Positions 56,072-64,000 of a DNA stretch of 64,000 nucleotides are shown in pieces. The notes beneath the pieces are model-generated. The model was given only the letters and a program-made list of their open reading frames with translations, was not told the DNA's origin and searched no databases. Where the stretch lies: contig NZ_JAAHGO010000007.1 in NCBI RefSeq assembly GCF_010672455.1, positions 1 to 64,000 on the forward strand, read 5' to 3'. Position numbers and translations under genes: made by a program. Source of the DNA: Okeania sp. SIO2C9 (lineage in GTDB: Bacteria; Cyanobacteriota; Cyanobacteriia; Cyanobacteriales; Microcoleaceae). Positions within the stretch are counted from its first letter, which is position 1. Every line of letters starts with the position of its first letter.

Positions 56072-57418
56072 TTAAGCAGACTCAGGTTTTGGTAACGATG
56101 ATGGATGCATTAATAACTCGGCAGTCGATCGCTTCTCTACCATTTCCTTAGTAATAGTACACCGAGTGACATCCTTCCGCGAAGGTAATTCATACATCAC
56201 ATCTAACATCAACTCCTCCACAATACCCCGCAACGCTCGTGCCCCCGTTTTTCTCCTAAACGCTTCCTTCGCGATCGCCCGAATTGCCTCTTCCTCAAAC
56301 TCCAACTGTACATTATCCATCCGCAACAACTTTTGATATTGCTTCACCAAAGCATTCTGAGGTTTTGTCAAAATTTCCATCAGAGTCTCCTCATCCAAAG
56401 GTTCAACTACCGCTACCATTGGTATTCGCCCAATTAATTCTGGAATTAAGCCAAACTTCACCAAGTCATTCGGTTCCATTTGCTTCATTAAATCTATTAC
56501 TTTTTTATCCTTGGACTGATTTTCTCCTGATTGCTGAACAAAGCCCATTGACTTTTTGCCGTTTCTCTGCTCTACTATTTTATCTAAACCAACAAAAGCC
56601 CCACCACATATAAATAGAATATTACTCGTGTCGATCTGAATACAATCTTGATAGGGATGTTTCCGACCACCTTGAGGCGGGACATTAGCCACAGTTCCCT
56701 CTAACATTTTTAATAAAGCCTGCTGTACCCCCTCTCCAGACACATCTCTTGTTATGGAAGGGTTCTCACTCTTGCGAGCTATCTTATCTATCTCATCTAT
56801 ATATATGATACCCCGTTGTGCTTCCTCTACCTCTAAATCTGCTACTTGCAGAAGTCGCAACAAAATATTCTCTACATCTTCCCCAACATATCCAGCTTCT
56901 GTTAATGTTGTCGCATCTGCCACAGCAAATGGTACATCCAATAATTCTGCCAAAGTTTGAGCCAACAATGTCTTACCACAACCAGTTGGCCCAATCAATA
57001 AAATATTAGATTTTTGTAATTCCACCTCATCTGGAGAAGACTTGCCACTTTTTTTGGCTTCTACAAAGGTCAGACGTTTATAGTGGTTATAAACTGCCAC
57101 TGACAAAACCTTCTTACCTTCCTCCTGACCAATAACATGAGTATCCAGATAATTCTTAATTTCTCTAGGTTTAGGAAGTTGGGCAACTGAAACTCTTTTG
57201 GCAGTACTACTTCGCTTTTGAGCAGGGGTTGCTGGTCTTGGCGTTGGAGGTTGTGGCCCTGTTGTGTTAGAGTCAAAAAGCTCCTCATCTAAAATCTCAT
57301 TGCACAACTCTACACATTCATCACAAATATAAACTCCAGGACCTGCTATTAACTTACGGACCTGTTCCTGAGACTTGCCACAAAATGAACATTTTAGATG
57401 GGAGTCGTATTTAGACAT
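56072..57418 (-). CDS. clpX: ATP-dependent Clp protease ATP-binding subunit ClpX
   Basis: 448 residues. AAA+ unfoldase that feeds substrates to the ClpP chamber in the cytosol. N-terminal C4 zinc finger (CSFCG ... CDECVELC) at ~10-38, Walker A GPTGCGKT at ~143-150, Walker B IIYIDEID at ~208-215, the ClpP-contacting loop KKSMGF (IGF-loop equivalent), sensor 2 GARALRGI near 395. Length and motifs are normal. The start ATG is 13 bp after the clpP stop, so clpP and clpX form one operon, usually with tig upstream. Confidence 0.97.
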   Translation of the reverse strand: MSKYDSHLKCSFCGKSQEQVRKLIAGPGVYICDECVELCNEILDEELFDSNTTGPQPPTPRPATPAQKRSSTAKRVSVAQLPKPREIKNYLDTHVIGQEEGKKVLSVAVYNHYKRLTFVEAKKSGKSSPDEVELQKSNILLIGPTGCGKTLLAQTLAELLDVPFAVADATTLTEAGYVGEDVENILLRLLQVADLEVEEAQRGIIYIDEIDKIARKSENPSITRDVSGEGVQQALLKMLEGTVANVPPQGGRKHPYQDCIQIDTSNILFICGGAFVGLDKIVEQRNGKKSMGFVQQSGENQSKDKKVIDLMKQMEPNDLVKFGLIPELIGRIPMVAVVEPLDEETLMEILTKPQNALVKQYQKLLRMDNVQLEFEEEAIRAIAKEAFRRKTGARALRGIVEELMLDVMYELPSRKDVTRCTITKEMVEKRSTAELLMHPSSLPKPESA

Positions 57419-57430
57419 AACTTCCTCTTA

Positions 57431-58117
57431 CTATATTGCAGGGACAGACTCTCCTGGTACAGGAAGATTCTGTTTAGTAATGACTTGATCGACCAAGCCA
57501 TAATTTTTGGCTTCTTCTGCGGACATAAAGAAGTCGCGGTCTGTATCAACTTCTATTTTTTCTAGAGGTTGACCTGTATGAGCTGATAAAAGTTCATTCA
57601 GCTTACGCTTATGATATAAGATTTCTTTAGCCTGTATCTCAATATCTACCGCTTGACCTTGAGCGCCACCTAAAGGCTGGTGAATCATTATTCTAGAACT
57701 AGGAAGGGACATCCTTTTACCTTTTGTCCCACCAGAAAGAAGAAAAGCCCCCATACTTGCAGCCAAACCGTAACAAATTGTGACAACATCAGGCCGTACC
57801 TGCTGCATGGTGTCATATATAGCCATTCCAGCAGTCACAGAACCTCCAGGGGAGTTGATATAGAGTTGAATATCTTTGTCTGGGTCTTCAGCATCCAGGA
57901 ATAACATCTGAGCAGTAATGGTATTAGCTAAATTATCATCTACTGGAGTCCCCAAAAAAATAATTCTTTCTCTGAGGAGCCGTGAGTAGAGGTCAAAAGC
58001 TCTTTCTCCCATCCCTGATTGTTCTACAACCATGGGCACAATGTTACTAGGACCGGAGTAAACTTGTAACTTGTTATAGATATTAACTAAATCATCAGAA
58101 TATTGAGATATAACCAT
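57431..58117 (-). CDS. clpP: ATP-dependent Clp protease proteolytic subunit ClpP
   Basis: 228 residues. Serine protease of the ClpXP complex. Catalytic Ser in GLAASMGAF, His in [11 protein letters not shown], Asp in [10 protein letters not shown]. The N-terminal ~25-residue extension before [15 protein letters not shown] is typical of cyanobacterial ClpP2-type subunits next to clpX, from memory. Followed at once by clpX; tig lies upstream with a 240 bp gap that contains gccttct tandem repeats. Confidence 0.97.
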   Translation of the reverse strand: MVISQYSDDLVNIYNKLQVYSGPSNIVPMVVEQSGMGERAFDLYSRLLRERIIFLGTPVDDNLANTITAQMLFLDAEDPDKDIQLYINSPGGSVTAGMAIYDTMQQVRPDVVTICYGLAASMGAFLLSGGTKGKRMSLPSSRIMIHQPLGGAQGQAVDIEIQAKEILYHKRKLNELLSAHTGQPLEKIEVDTDRDFFMSAEEAKNYGLVDQVITKQNLPVPGESVPAI

Positions 58118-58358
58118 GGTACATCAGTTTATATATAAACAAATTTTGTTTTTACTTGCTCATTTTTGATTCGTATCAATCCAAGCTGAATATTATTATG
58201 ACTTAGCTTTACTAATATTGGTAGTTGGGATTACCCAACCATTCATTAATTTTAGGGGTACTTAAAATTGTTTGGGTTTATCAGACACGGAGTGGCGTGT
58301 CGAATACTACCCATAATAATTATACCTTCTGCCTTCTGCCTTCTGCCTTCTGCCTTCT

Positions 58359-59825
58359 TCAATTAGGATTTTCCACAGTAGCTACCTGTTCAGCCTCAAC
58401 TTCTACAATAGTTTCTGTAGTTTCTGTAGCTTCATCTATTTCTGACTCTGAATCAGTTTCTACAGGAGTTTCTGTAGCTTGATCTATTTCTGAATCTTTA
58501 GTTAGAGTTCCTTCAGGTACTAACTCTACTGTGCCATTTTCTTCCAACCACTTGATTGTTTTTTCCTTCAGTAAGTCTTCTGTGACTACTTCTCTTAATC
58601 TATCTGGATCGACATCCTTTCCTTGAAGCTGTCCCATGACTTTTTCTGACTCTGCTAAAATCTCTTCTTCATTTACCTCGATTGACTCTTCCTTGGCCAC
58701 TGTTTTAATAGCCCAATCTCTTTTCAATCGCTCAATTGCTTCTGGCCGCGATCGCTCTTGCATTTCTGGCAATTTATCGCTGCTGAACAATTCTTTAACA
58801 TCTATTCCATACTGGCTCAACTCCATGGCACTTTGGGCTAACATCTGCTGAACTTCATTTTTAATTAAAGTTTCTGGTAATTCTACTTCCAGATGGGTCA
58901 CCAGCTCATTTACAATGGCAATTTCTTTATTCTGTTTTGTTTGGTCTTCTTTTTCTTTGGTAAATTTTTTCTCCATGAACTCCTGTAATTCGGCTAATGT
59001 TTCAAACTCACTAATTTCTTGAGCAAAATCATCATCCAACTCTGGTAATTCTTTTTCTTTGAGTTCTTTAAGAGTAATTGTAAATACTGCTGGCTTACCT
59101 GCTAACTCTGCCTGACCATATTCTTCAGGAAATTGAACGGAAATTTCTTTTGTTTGCTCTAGGTTCATGCCTACTATTCCATCAATGAACCCAGGGATAA
59201 ATTGTCCTTCTTTCAATTCCACTTGATAATCTTGAGCCTTGCCTCCTGGAACTTCTTTCGGCTCTTCTCCCTCTGTCTCAGATGGAATTATACCTTCAAA
59301 ATCTACTATTGCCACATCTCCTAACTGAGCTGCTCTTCCTTCTACAGGGATTAGTGTGGCCTTTTCAGAGCGACGTTCTTCTAGAAATTCATCTAATTGA
59401 GCCTGGTCGTATTTAGCTTCTTCAGCCTTGACTACCAGTCCTTTATAATCACTCACTTTAGCCTCTGGTTCTACATCCACTTTGGCAGAGAAGGCCATTT
59501 CTTTTCCTGGTTCAAAATCTTTTACTAACTCTTCAAATTCTGTACTCAGTTCAAATTGCCCTATTGCATTGATTTGTTCTTGTTCTCTTGCTTTTTCTAA
59601 GCAATCATTAATGAGGTTATCTAAGGCCATAGCTTTAACATAATTTCTACCCAGCCTCTGTATCAATATTTGTCGAGGCACCTTGCCTTTTCTGAACCCA
59701 GGAATATTGGCGGTACGGATATATTTTTGAATCACCTGTTCGTAGGCATTCTTGGACATTTCTGGTGTAATCTCGATTTCCAGGCCTATTTGGCTAGCTG
59801 GAAGTTTTTCCTGGGTAACTTTCAT
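58359..59825 (-). CDS. tig: Trigger factor (ribosome-bound chaperone, peptidyl-prolyl isomerase)
   Basis: 488 residues. Binds the ribosome exit tunnel and assists nascent chain folding. The ribosome-docking signature GFRKGKVPRQIL is at ~44-55, the FKBP-type PPIase domain ~165-250 (GDVAIVDFEG, GQFIPGFIDGIVGM), and the helical C-terminal arms follow. Residues ~440-488 are an acidic Thr/Glu repeat tail (EIDQATETPVETDSE) that is absent from typical trigger factors and probably disordered. First gene of tig-clpP-clpX, divergent from asd. Confidence 0.95.
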   Translation of the reverse strand: MKVTQEKLPASQIGLEIEITPEMSKNAYEQVIQKYIRTANIPGFRKGKVPRQILIQRLGRNYVKAMALDNLINDCLEKAREQEQINAIGQFELSTEFEELVKDFEPGKEMAFSAKVDVEPEAKVSDYKGLVVKAEEAKYDQAQLDEFLEERRSEKATLIPVEGRAAQLGDVAIVDFEGIIPSETEGEEPKEVPGGKAQDYQVELKEGQFIPGFIDGIVGMNLEQTKEISVQFPEEYGQAELAGKPAVFTITLKELKEKELPELDDDFAQEISEFETLAELQEFMEKKFTKEKEDQTKQNKEIAIVNELVTHLEVELPETLIKNEVQQMLAQSAMELSQYGIDVKELFSSDKLPEMQERSRPEAIERLKRDWAIKTVAKEESIEVNEEEILAESEKVMGQLQGKDVDPDRLREVVTEDLLKEKTIKWLEENGTVELVPEGTLTKDSEIDQATETPVETDSESEIDEATETTETIVEVEAEQVATVENPN

Positions 59826-60705
59826 CGGCGTTTTGTTTAAGTTAGTTAGAACTAAGTTTTTGATTATAGGCTATGATTCTATTAAGCTATATAATTTATG
59901 GGAATCTTAATATTCTTACTTTTTATTGCACTATGCTTTATTAGCTTACTATAATTATTTCTCTAGCTTCGCCAAGAATGCTTTAATTTTAGGACTTTTT
60001 TAACTTTATTTTTTTCTCGCTATTGGCAAAGTTAAGTTGATTTTTTTAATTTTAAAAATCAAGCATATGATTATGGTATAATAAAAAATTTACTCAAAGA
60101 TGAAATGACTCTAAGTTCTTATTTTAATATTCTCAAGTTGTTACACTATATTATTATACTGATTAAATTTAGACCAAAATTTCAATAGAAATATTTCTGG
60201 ATTTTCCTGTATTTTGTCTGAAGATTGATATGTTAATACTCTTAATTTATATAAATAGCCGAAGTAATATAATAATTTAAAACTACTCTATCAAAAATAT
60301 ATGTCCGATCGTCAAAAATAAAATTAACTGATGTCTAAAGAATTAAATCGAAATATCTAAGAATAGCTTGATTTGATTTGACGATAGTCAGTCAGTATGT
60401 ATAGAATTAATTTAGTAGTATAAAAATATTGGTTTTATTAAATATTTTGATGGTATTAATGCCATTTACGATCAAATAATCTAATAGAATATCTGTTATA
60501 TATGAAATATAAAGCGAATTTTTAATCCTTAAGTTTCTGAAAAATATCTATACTAACCAAGTCATAAGGGGGTGCAGATTAGATCATCTAGATGAGAATC
60601 AAATTTAATAAAAATAACTAATATATTTTAGTCAGAAAATCAAAAAATTAGCTCAAACTATTAAACTTAATAAAAACCATTATCAAAAAATAAAATTATG
60701 AAAAA
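59826..60705. other. 880 bp A/T-rich divergent promoter region between tig and asd
   Basis: Very A/T-rich, without any of the repeat families that fill other gaps. No reading frame of note. It should contain the divergent promoters for tig-clpP-clpX and asd. Its size and freedom from insertions suggest constraint or a non-coding transcript, but I cannot pick out a conserved structure. Confidence 0.5.
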
Positions 60706-60723
60706 ATGAAGGAGGACAAGAAT

Positions 60724-61761
60724 TTGTCAGAGTTTTACAAAGTAGCAATATTAGGAGCAAGTGGGGCTGTAGGAACAGAGTTGTTAGAATTACTGCAAAC
60801 TAGAAACTTTCCAGTAGCAGAATTAAAACTACTAGCATCACCCCGTTCCGCAGGTAGCACTCTAAAATTTAAAGGACAAAACTTACAAGTAGAAGCTGTA
60901 ACAGATGATTCATTTAAAGATGTAGATTTAGTGCTAGCATCAGCAGGTGCATCTACATCAAAAGAATGGGCAAAGAAAGCAGTAGAAGCAGGTGCTATAG
61001 TAATTGATAACTCAAGTGCCTTTCGCATGGACCCTAAAGTGCCTCTTGTAGTTCCAGAAGTTAACCCAAAAGCTGCGGCTCTACATCAAGGTATAATAGC
61101 TAATCCTAACTGCACAACAATACTAATGTGTGTAGCTGTATGGCCTTTGCACCAAGTCCAGCCAATTAAAAGATTAGTAGTGGCCACTTACCAGTCAGCA
61201 AGTGGGGCAGGAGCAAGGGCAATGGAAGAAATGAAAACTCAAGCGAAAGAAATTTTAGAAGGAAAAACTCCTGGAACAGAGATTTTTCCCTATCCATTAG
61301 CATTTAATTTGTTCCCACACAATTCCCCACTGAATGAGCAGGGATATTGTCAAGAAGAAATAAAAATGGTTAATGAGACTCGTAAGATATTAGGATCTAA
61401 CGATATCCCGATTACAGCAACTTGCATCAGGGTACCAGTATTACGCGCTCATTCAGAAGCTATTAATTTAGAATTTGCTCAACCATTTAGTGTAGAAAAA
61501 GCTAGGGAAATATTAAGTCAAGCGCCTGGAGTAACACTGGTAGAAAATTGGCAAAAAAATTATTTTCCAATGCCAATAGAAGCAAGTGGTAAAGATGATG
61601 TATTAGTGGGGAGAATTCGTCAAGATATTTCTCATCCTTGTGGATTAGAATTATGGTTAAGTGGAGACCAGATCCGAAAAGGAGCTGCCTTGAATGCAGT
61701 ACAAATAGCTGAGTTATTGGTGGAAAAACATTGGTTGAGGGTAGAAGCAGCAACAGTTTAG
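60724..61761 (+). CDS. asd: Aspartate-semialdehyde dehydrogenase
   Basis: Catalyses NADPH-dependent reduction of aspartyl phosphate to aspartate semialdehyde, the branch point to lysine/diaminopimelate and threonine/methionine. About 345 residues. NADP site LGASGAVGTELLELL at the start, active-site Cys in IANPNCTTI at ~135, acid/base His in CIRVPVLRAHSEA. I place the start at TTG 60724 because AAGGAGG lies 8 nt before it; the ATG at 60706 would put this Shine-Dalgarno inside the gene. dapA follows on the same strand, giving two consecutive steps of lysine biosynthesis. Confidence 0.95.
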   Translation: MSEFYKVAILGASGAVGTELLELLQTRNFPVAELKLLASPRSAGSTLKFKGQNLQVEAVTDDSFKDVDLVLASAGASTSKEWAKKAVEAGAIVIDNSSAFRMDPKVPLVVPEVNPKAAALHQGIIANPNCTTILMCVAVWPLHQVQPIKRLVVATYQSASGAGARAMEEMKTQAKEILEGKTPGTEIFPYPLAFNLFPHNSPLNEQGYCQEEIKMVNETRKILGSNDIPITATCIRVPVLRAHSEAINLEFAQPFSVEKAREILSQAPGVTLVENWQKNYFPMPIEASGKDDVLVGRIRQDISHPCGLELWLSGDQIRKGAALNAVQIAELLVEKHWLRVEAATV

Positions 61762-61799
61762 ACTCAGGGTGCAAAAAACAAAAGAAAAAAAAGAGTATT

Positions 61800-61986
61800 C
61801 AATAATTAATAATTAATAATTAATAATTAATAATTAACAATTACCTATCCTTGAAAAGAAGAGGATTGACTAATCATGAAAATTTTTTCTTCTCTTGGTC
61901 GATTGGATATGGCGCAGGTTTCCTCGCCATATATCGACCGCTGTTTCTACTTTAAAGGAGAGGCTTTAAAGCTTAATTATTCGGTA
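61800..61986 (+). repeat. Family A interspersed repeat between asd and dapA
   Basis: Tandem AATAATT units, AATTACCTATCCTTGAAAAG, aagaggattgacta, TTGGTCGATTGGATATGG, CCTCGCCATATATCGACCGC, aaaggagaggctttaaa, CTTAATTATTCGGTAA. Separates two genes of one pathway. Confidence 0.85.
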
Positions 61987-62183
61987 AAGTTAGTTCCTAT
62001 TTCTACAATGTAATGAAATGGGTAATTAACAATAGTTCAGTCATACAAAAATAAAAAAAATTTGCAGAGAGACTGTAAAGCGAAAGCGATGTTAATCTGA
62101 AAAAAATTAGGTCTAGTAATATGGCCAAAAAAAAGAAGAAGACCTAACAAAGCGATAAAAAAAACATAAGGAGTGCAAATAGT

Positions 62184-63068
62184 GTGGTAGATTTCGGTAA
62201 AGTTATAACTGCAATGATTACACCGTTTAATTCAGACGGTAATGTTGACTATGAAAAAGTAGAAAAGCTATCTATATGGTTGACAGAAAATGGAACAGAT
62301 TCATTAATAATATGTGGAACAACAGGAGAATCTCCAAGCTTAACATGGGAAGAAGAATATAAACTATTTCAAGTAGTTCAAAAAGCAGTATCAGGAAAGG
62401 CTAAAGTAATAGCTGGTACTGGGTCAAACTCTACAAGAGAAGCAATCGCAGCCACCGAAAAAGCTGCTAAATTAGGGTTAGATGGTTCATTACAGGTGGT
62501 ACCTTATTACAATAAGCCACCACAGTCAGGACTTTATGAACATTTTAAAGCGATCGCTCAAGCCACCCCAGAATTGCCAATAATGCTTTACAATATACCA
62601 GGGCGTACGGGTCAAAATCTGATGCCTGAAACTGTAGCAAAACTGGCCGAAATTTCTAATATTGTTGCTATTAAAGAAGCTAGTGGTAACTTAGACCAAG
62701 TGAGCCAGATTAGACACTTGACGGCACCAGAGTTTAAGATTTATTCTGGAGATGATTCCCTAACCTTACCACTCCTAGCTATTGGTGGTAGTGGTGTTGT
62801 TAGTGTAGCTAGTCATTTAGTAGGAAAACAGCTACAAGAGATGATAGTAGCGTTTGAAACAGGTAAGGTACAAGTTGCTACAGAAATTCATCTAAAACTA
62901 TTCAGCTTATTCAAAGCTTTATTTGCAACAACTAACCCAATTCCTGTAAAAGCAGCACTAAATCTGCTAAACTGGAAAGTAGGCTCTACTCGCCCTCCAC
63001 TATGCGACCCTCCAAGTGAAGTAACTGAAAAATTATCAGCAGAAATGGGTCAACTAGGTTTATTATGA
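62184..63068 (+). CDS. dapA: 4-hydroxy-tetrahydrodipicolinate synthase
   Basis: 294 residues, GTG start with AAGGAG upstream. Condenses pyruvate with aspartate semialdehyde, the first committed step of diaminopimelate/lysine synthesis. TIM barrel with [10 protein letters not shown] (Thr-Thr motif) at ~44-53, proton-relay Tyr in [17 protein letters not shown], and the Schiff-base Lys in IKEASGN at ~165. The feedback-site region is normal. Follows asd and precedes rnj as in many cyanobacteria. Confidence 0.97.
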   Translation: MVDFGKVITAMITPFNSDGNVDYEKVEKLSIWLTENGTDSLIICGTTGESPSLTWEEEYKLFQVVQKAVSGKAKVIAGTGSNSTREAIAATEKAAKLGLDGSLQVVPYYNKPPQSGLYEHFKAIAQATPELPIMLYNIPGRTGQNLMPETVAKLAEISNIVAIKEASGNLDQVSQIRHLTAPEFKIYSGDDSLTLPLLAIGGSGVVSVASHLVGKQLQEMIVAFETGKVQVATEIHLKLFSLFKALFATTNPIPVKAALNLLNWKVGSTRPPLCDPPSEVTEKLSAEMGQLGLL

Positions 63069-63218
63069 GTCAATTTTACGGGTAATAAAGTTTTTCAGAA
63101 AATTAAATATCGTCAATCTGAATAATGATTTAGTTACCCCCTCACTAAATCGCTAAAATCTTTAATTTTTAAGAGATTAGTTTTTCTGCTTTTAACTAAT
63201 GGGTATTAAAAATGAGTA

Positions 63219-63543
63219 ATGCCAATTTTAAAAAAGAATGTATAGAATAATTCAGGGTATTGAAGAAGGAGTAAGGAGTAAGGAGTAAGGAGGGAAAATT
63301 GCTTATGGATAGTCTCCGACAAGCCACTCCGCGTCTACGCTCCCCCAAACAATTTTGAACACCCCTGTTGACGGTGGGGTATTAAACCCATAAGGAAAAT
63401 GATAAAAATAATTTACAGGAGATGTCCCTTTGACTAAAAAGATGAATTACAACCTAAAAAATGGTATCAAAGCTATTCATTCTGACTCCTGACTCCTAAG
63501 AAATAGTCTAGCTATTTATAGCAAATATTTATCAAATTGGTAT
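63219..63543. repeat. Family H element with nested family N copy
   Basis: ataatgccaattt-type left end to caaattggtat right end. Shares gtccctttgactaaaaagat, CCTAAAAAATGGTAT and TAAGAAATAGTCTAGC with 9187-9425. The extra 63255-63414 segment is family N. Confidence 0.75.
63255..63414 (+). repeat. Family N repeat, intergenic copy
   Basis: ttgaagaaggagtaaggag units, GGGAAAATTGC, CAAACAATTTTGAACACCCC, GTTGACGGTGGGGTATTAAA CCC, gataaaaat. It interrupts a family H element, so its borders can be read, and it shows that N exists outside genes. Confidence 0.8.
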
Positions 63544-63662
63544 CTAGCAGTCGAAGGAAAGGTGAGGAAATATCAAAAGTTTAAAACTCAGAAAACGCCA
63601 GATTTTTCCTTCTTCCTTCTTCCTTATCTTTCAAAGTAAACAACAACAAAAATAGGATAATT

Positions 63663-64000
63663 ATGACAAGAAAAAAATCATCATCTGCCCTAAAAATTAT
63701 TCCTCTAGGTGGACTACATGAAATTGGTAAAAACACCTGCGTATTTGAATATGATGACGAAATTATTCTGCTTGATGCAGGATTAGCTTTTCCTACTGAT
63801 GGAATGCATGGTGTAAATATCGTCTTACCAGATGTAACTTATCTGAGTGAAAATCGCCATAAAATCAAAGGTATGATTGTCACCCATGGTCACGAAGATC
63901 ACATTGGTGGTATTCCTTTCCATTTGAAAAATGTAGAAATTCCTGTCATTTATGGACCAAGATTGGCAATGGCTTTACTCTACCCAAAACTAGAAGAAGC
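63663..64000 (+). CDS. rnj: Ribonuclease J (5' end only, cut by window edge)
   Basis: The first 112 residues of a metallo-beta-lactamase/beta-CASP RNase: LKIIPLGGLHEIGKNTCVFE, LLDAGLAFP, and the metal-binding THGHEDHIGG at ~74-83. RNase J is a 5'-3' exo- and endoribonuclease in cyanobacterial mRNA decay. The start ATG follows a repeat-rich leader with AGGATAAT before it. The gene continues past the end of the window. Confidence 0.95.
   Translation, partial: MTRKKSSSALKIIPLGGLHEIGKNTCVFEYDDEIILLDAGLAFPTDGMHGVNIVLPDVTYLSENRHKIKGMIVTHGHEDHIGGIPFHLKNVEIPVIYGPRLAMALLYPKLEE

Overview
The window looks like chromosomal DNA of a filamentous marine cyanobacterium of the Trichodesmium/Okeania/Lyngbya type. 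This is inferred from many HIP1 sites (GCGATCGC), an A+T-rich base composition, low coding density with long repeat-filled gaps, a CpcS-type phycobilin lyase, and the cyanobacterial arrangement of tig-clpP-clpX divergent from asd-dapA-rnj. No database search was possible; species and family calls rest on motifs read by eye.

Layout. 0-9 kb: a WG-repeat fragment, an orphan sensor histidine kinase carrying a repeat-derived insertion, a proline-rich exported protein, a sigma-70-like protein, a decayed tnpB, a YbjN-like protein and a 35-residue membrane peptide. 9.5-15.6 kb: what look like two halves of an NLR/APAF-1-like STAND protein (a WD40 part and a NACHT part) as separate genes. 16.6-24.9 kb: cpcS, a cyanobacterial unknown, a large toroid-type protein, a disrupted family 2 glycosyltransferase and a TPR protein lacking a CHAT domain. 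25.6-29 kb: a small protein and an NB-ARC-TPR protein that share a glycine-rich N-terminal tag; the NB-ARC gene has two in-frame stop codons. 29-31.6 kb: three Uma2 nucleases and a DUF433 gene. 31.8-36.1 kb: a giant PlsY/PEP-synthase fusion with eight copies of a translated DNA repeat. 36.9-52.1 kb: ten minus-strand genes forming a candidate small-molecule pathway (P450, sulfotransferase, MDR reductase, MFS, SDR, TIM-barrel epimerase, MFS, two tandem sugar-phosphate cyclases that most resemble 2-deoxy-scyllo-inosose synthase, HTH regulator). 52-56 kb: a graveyard of small mobile repeats, a broken IS5-type element and a tnpB remnant. 56-64 kb: housekeeping clpX, clpP, tig, asd, dapA and the start of rnj.

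The intergenic DNA is dominated by more than a dozen families of short non-autonomous inverted-repeat elements, labelled A-R here. Several have clean 8-9 bp target duplications or a matching empty site, which marks them as transposed units. Some have entered genes: they split a transposase, a tnpB and a glycosyltransferase, and supply the last codons of a P450 and a histidine kinase. One family (N) is translated in frame inside two unrelated proteins.

The two most promising novelties are the putative sulfated-cyclitol gene cluster and the protein-coding repeat N. Next are the shared amyloid-like tag next to the NB-ARC protein and the minisatellite-cored transposable repeat M.
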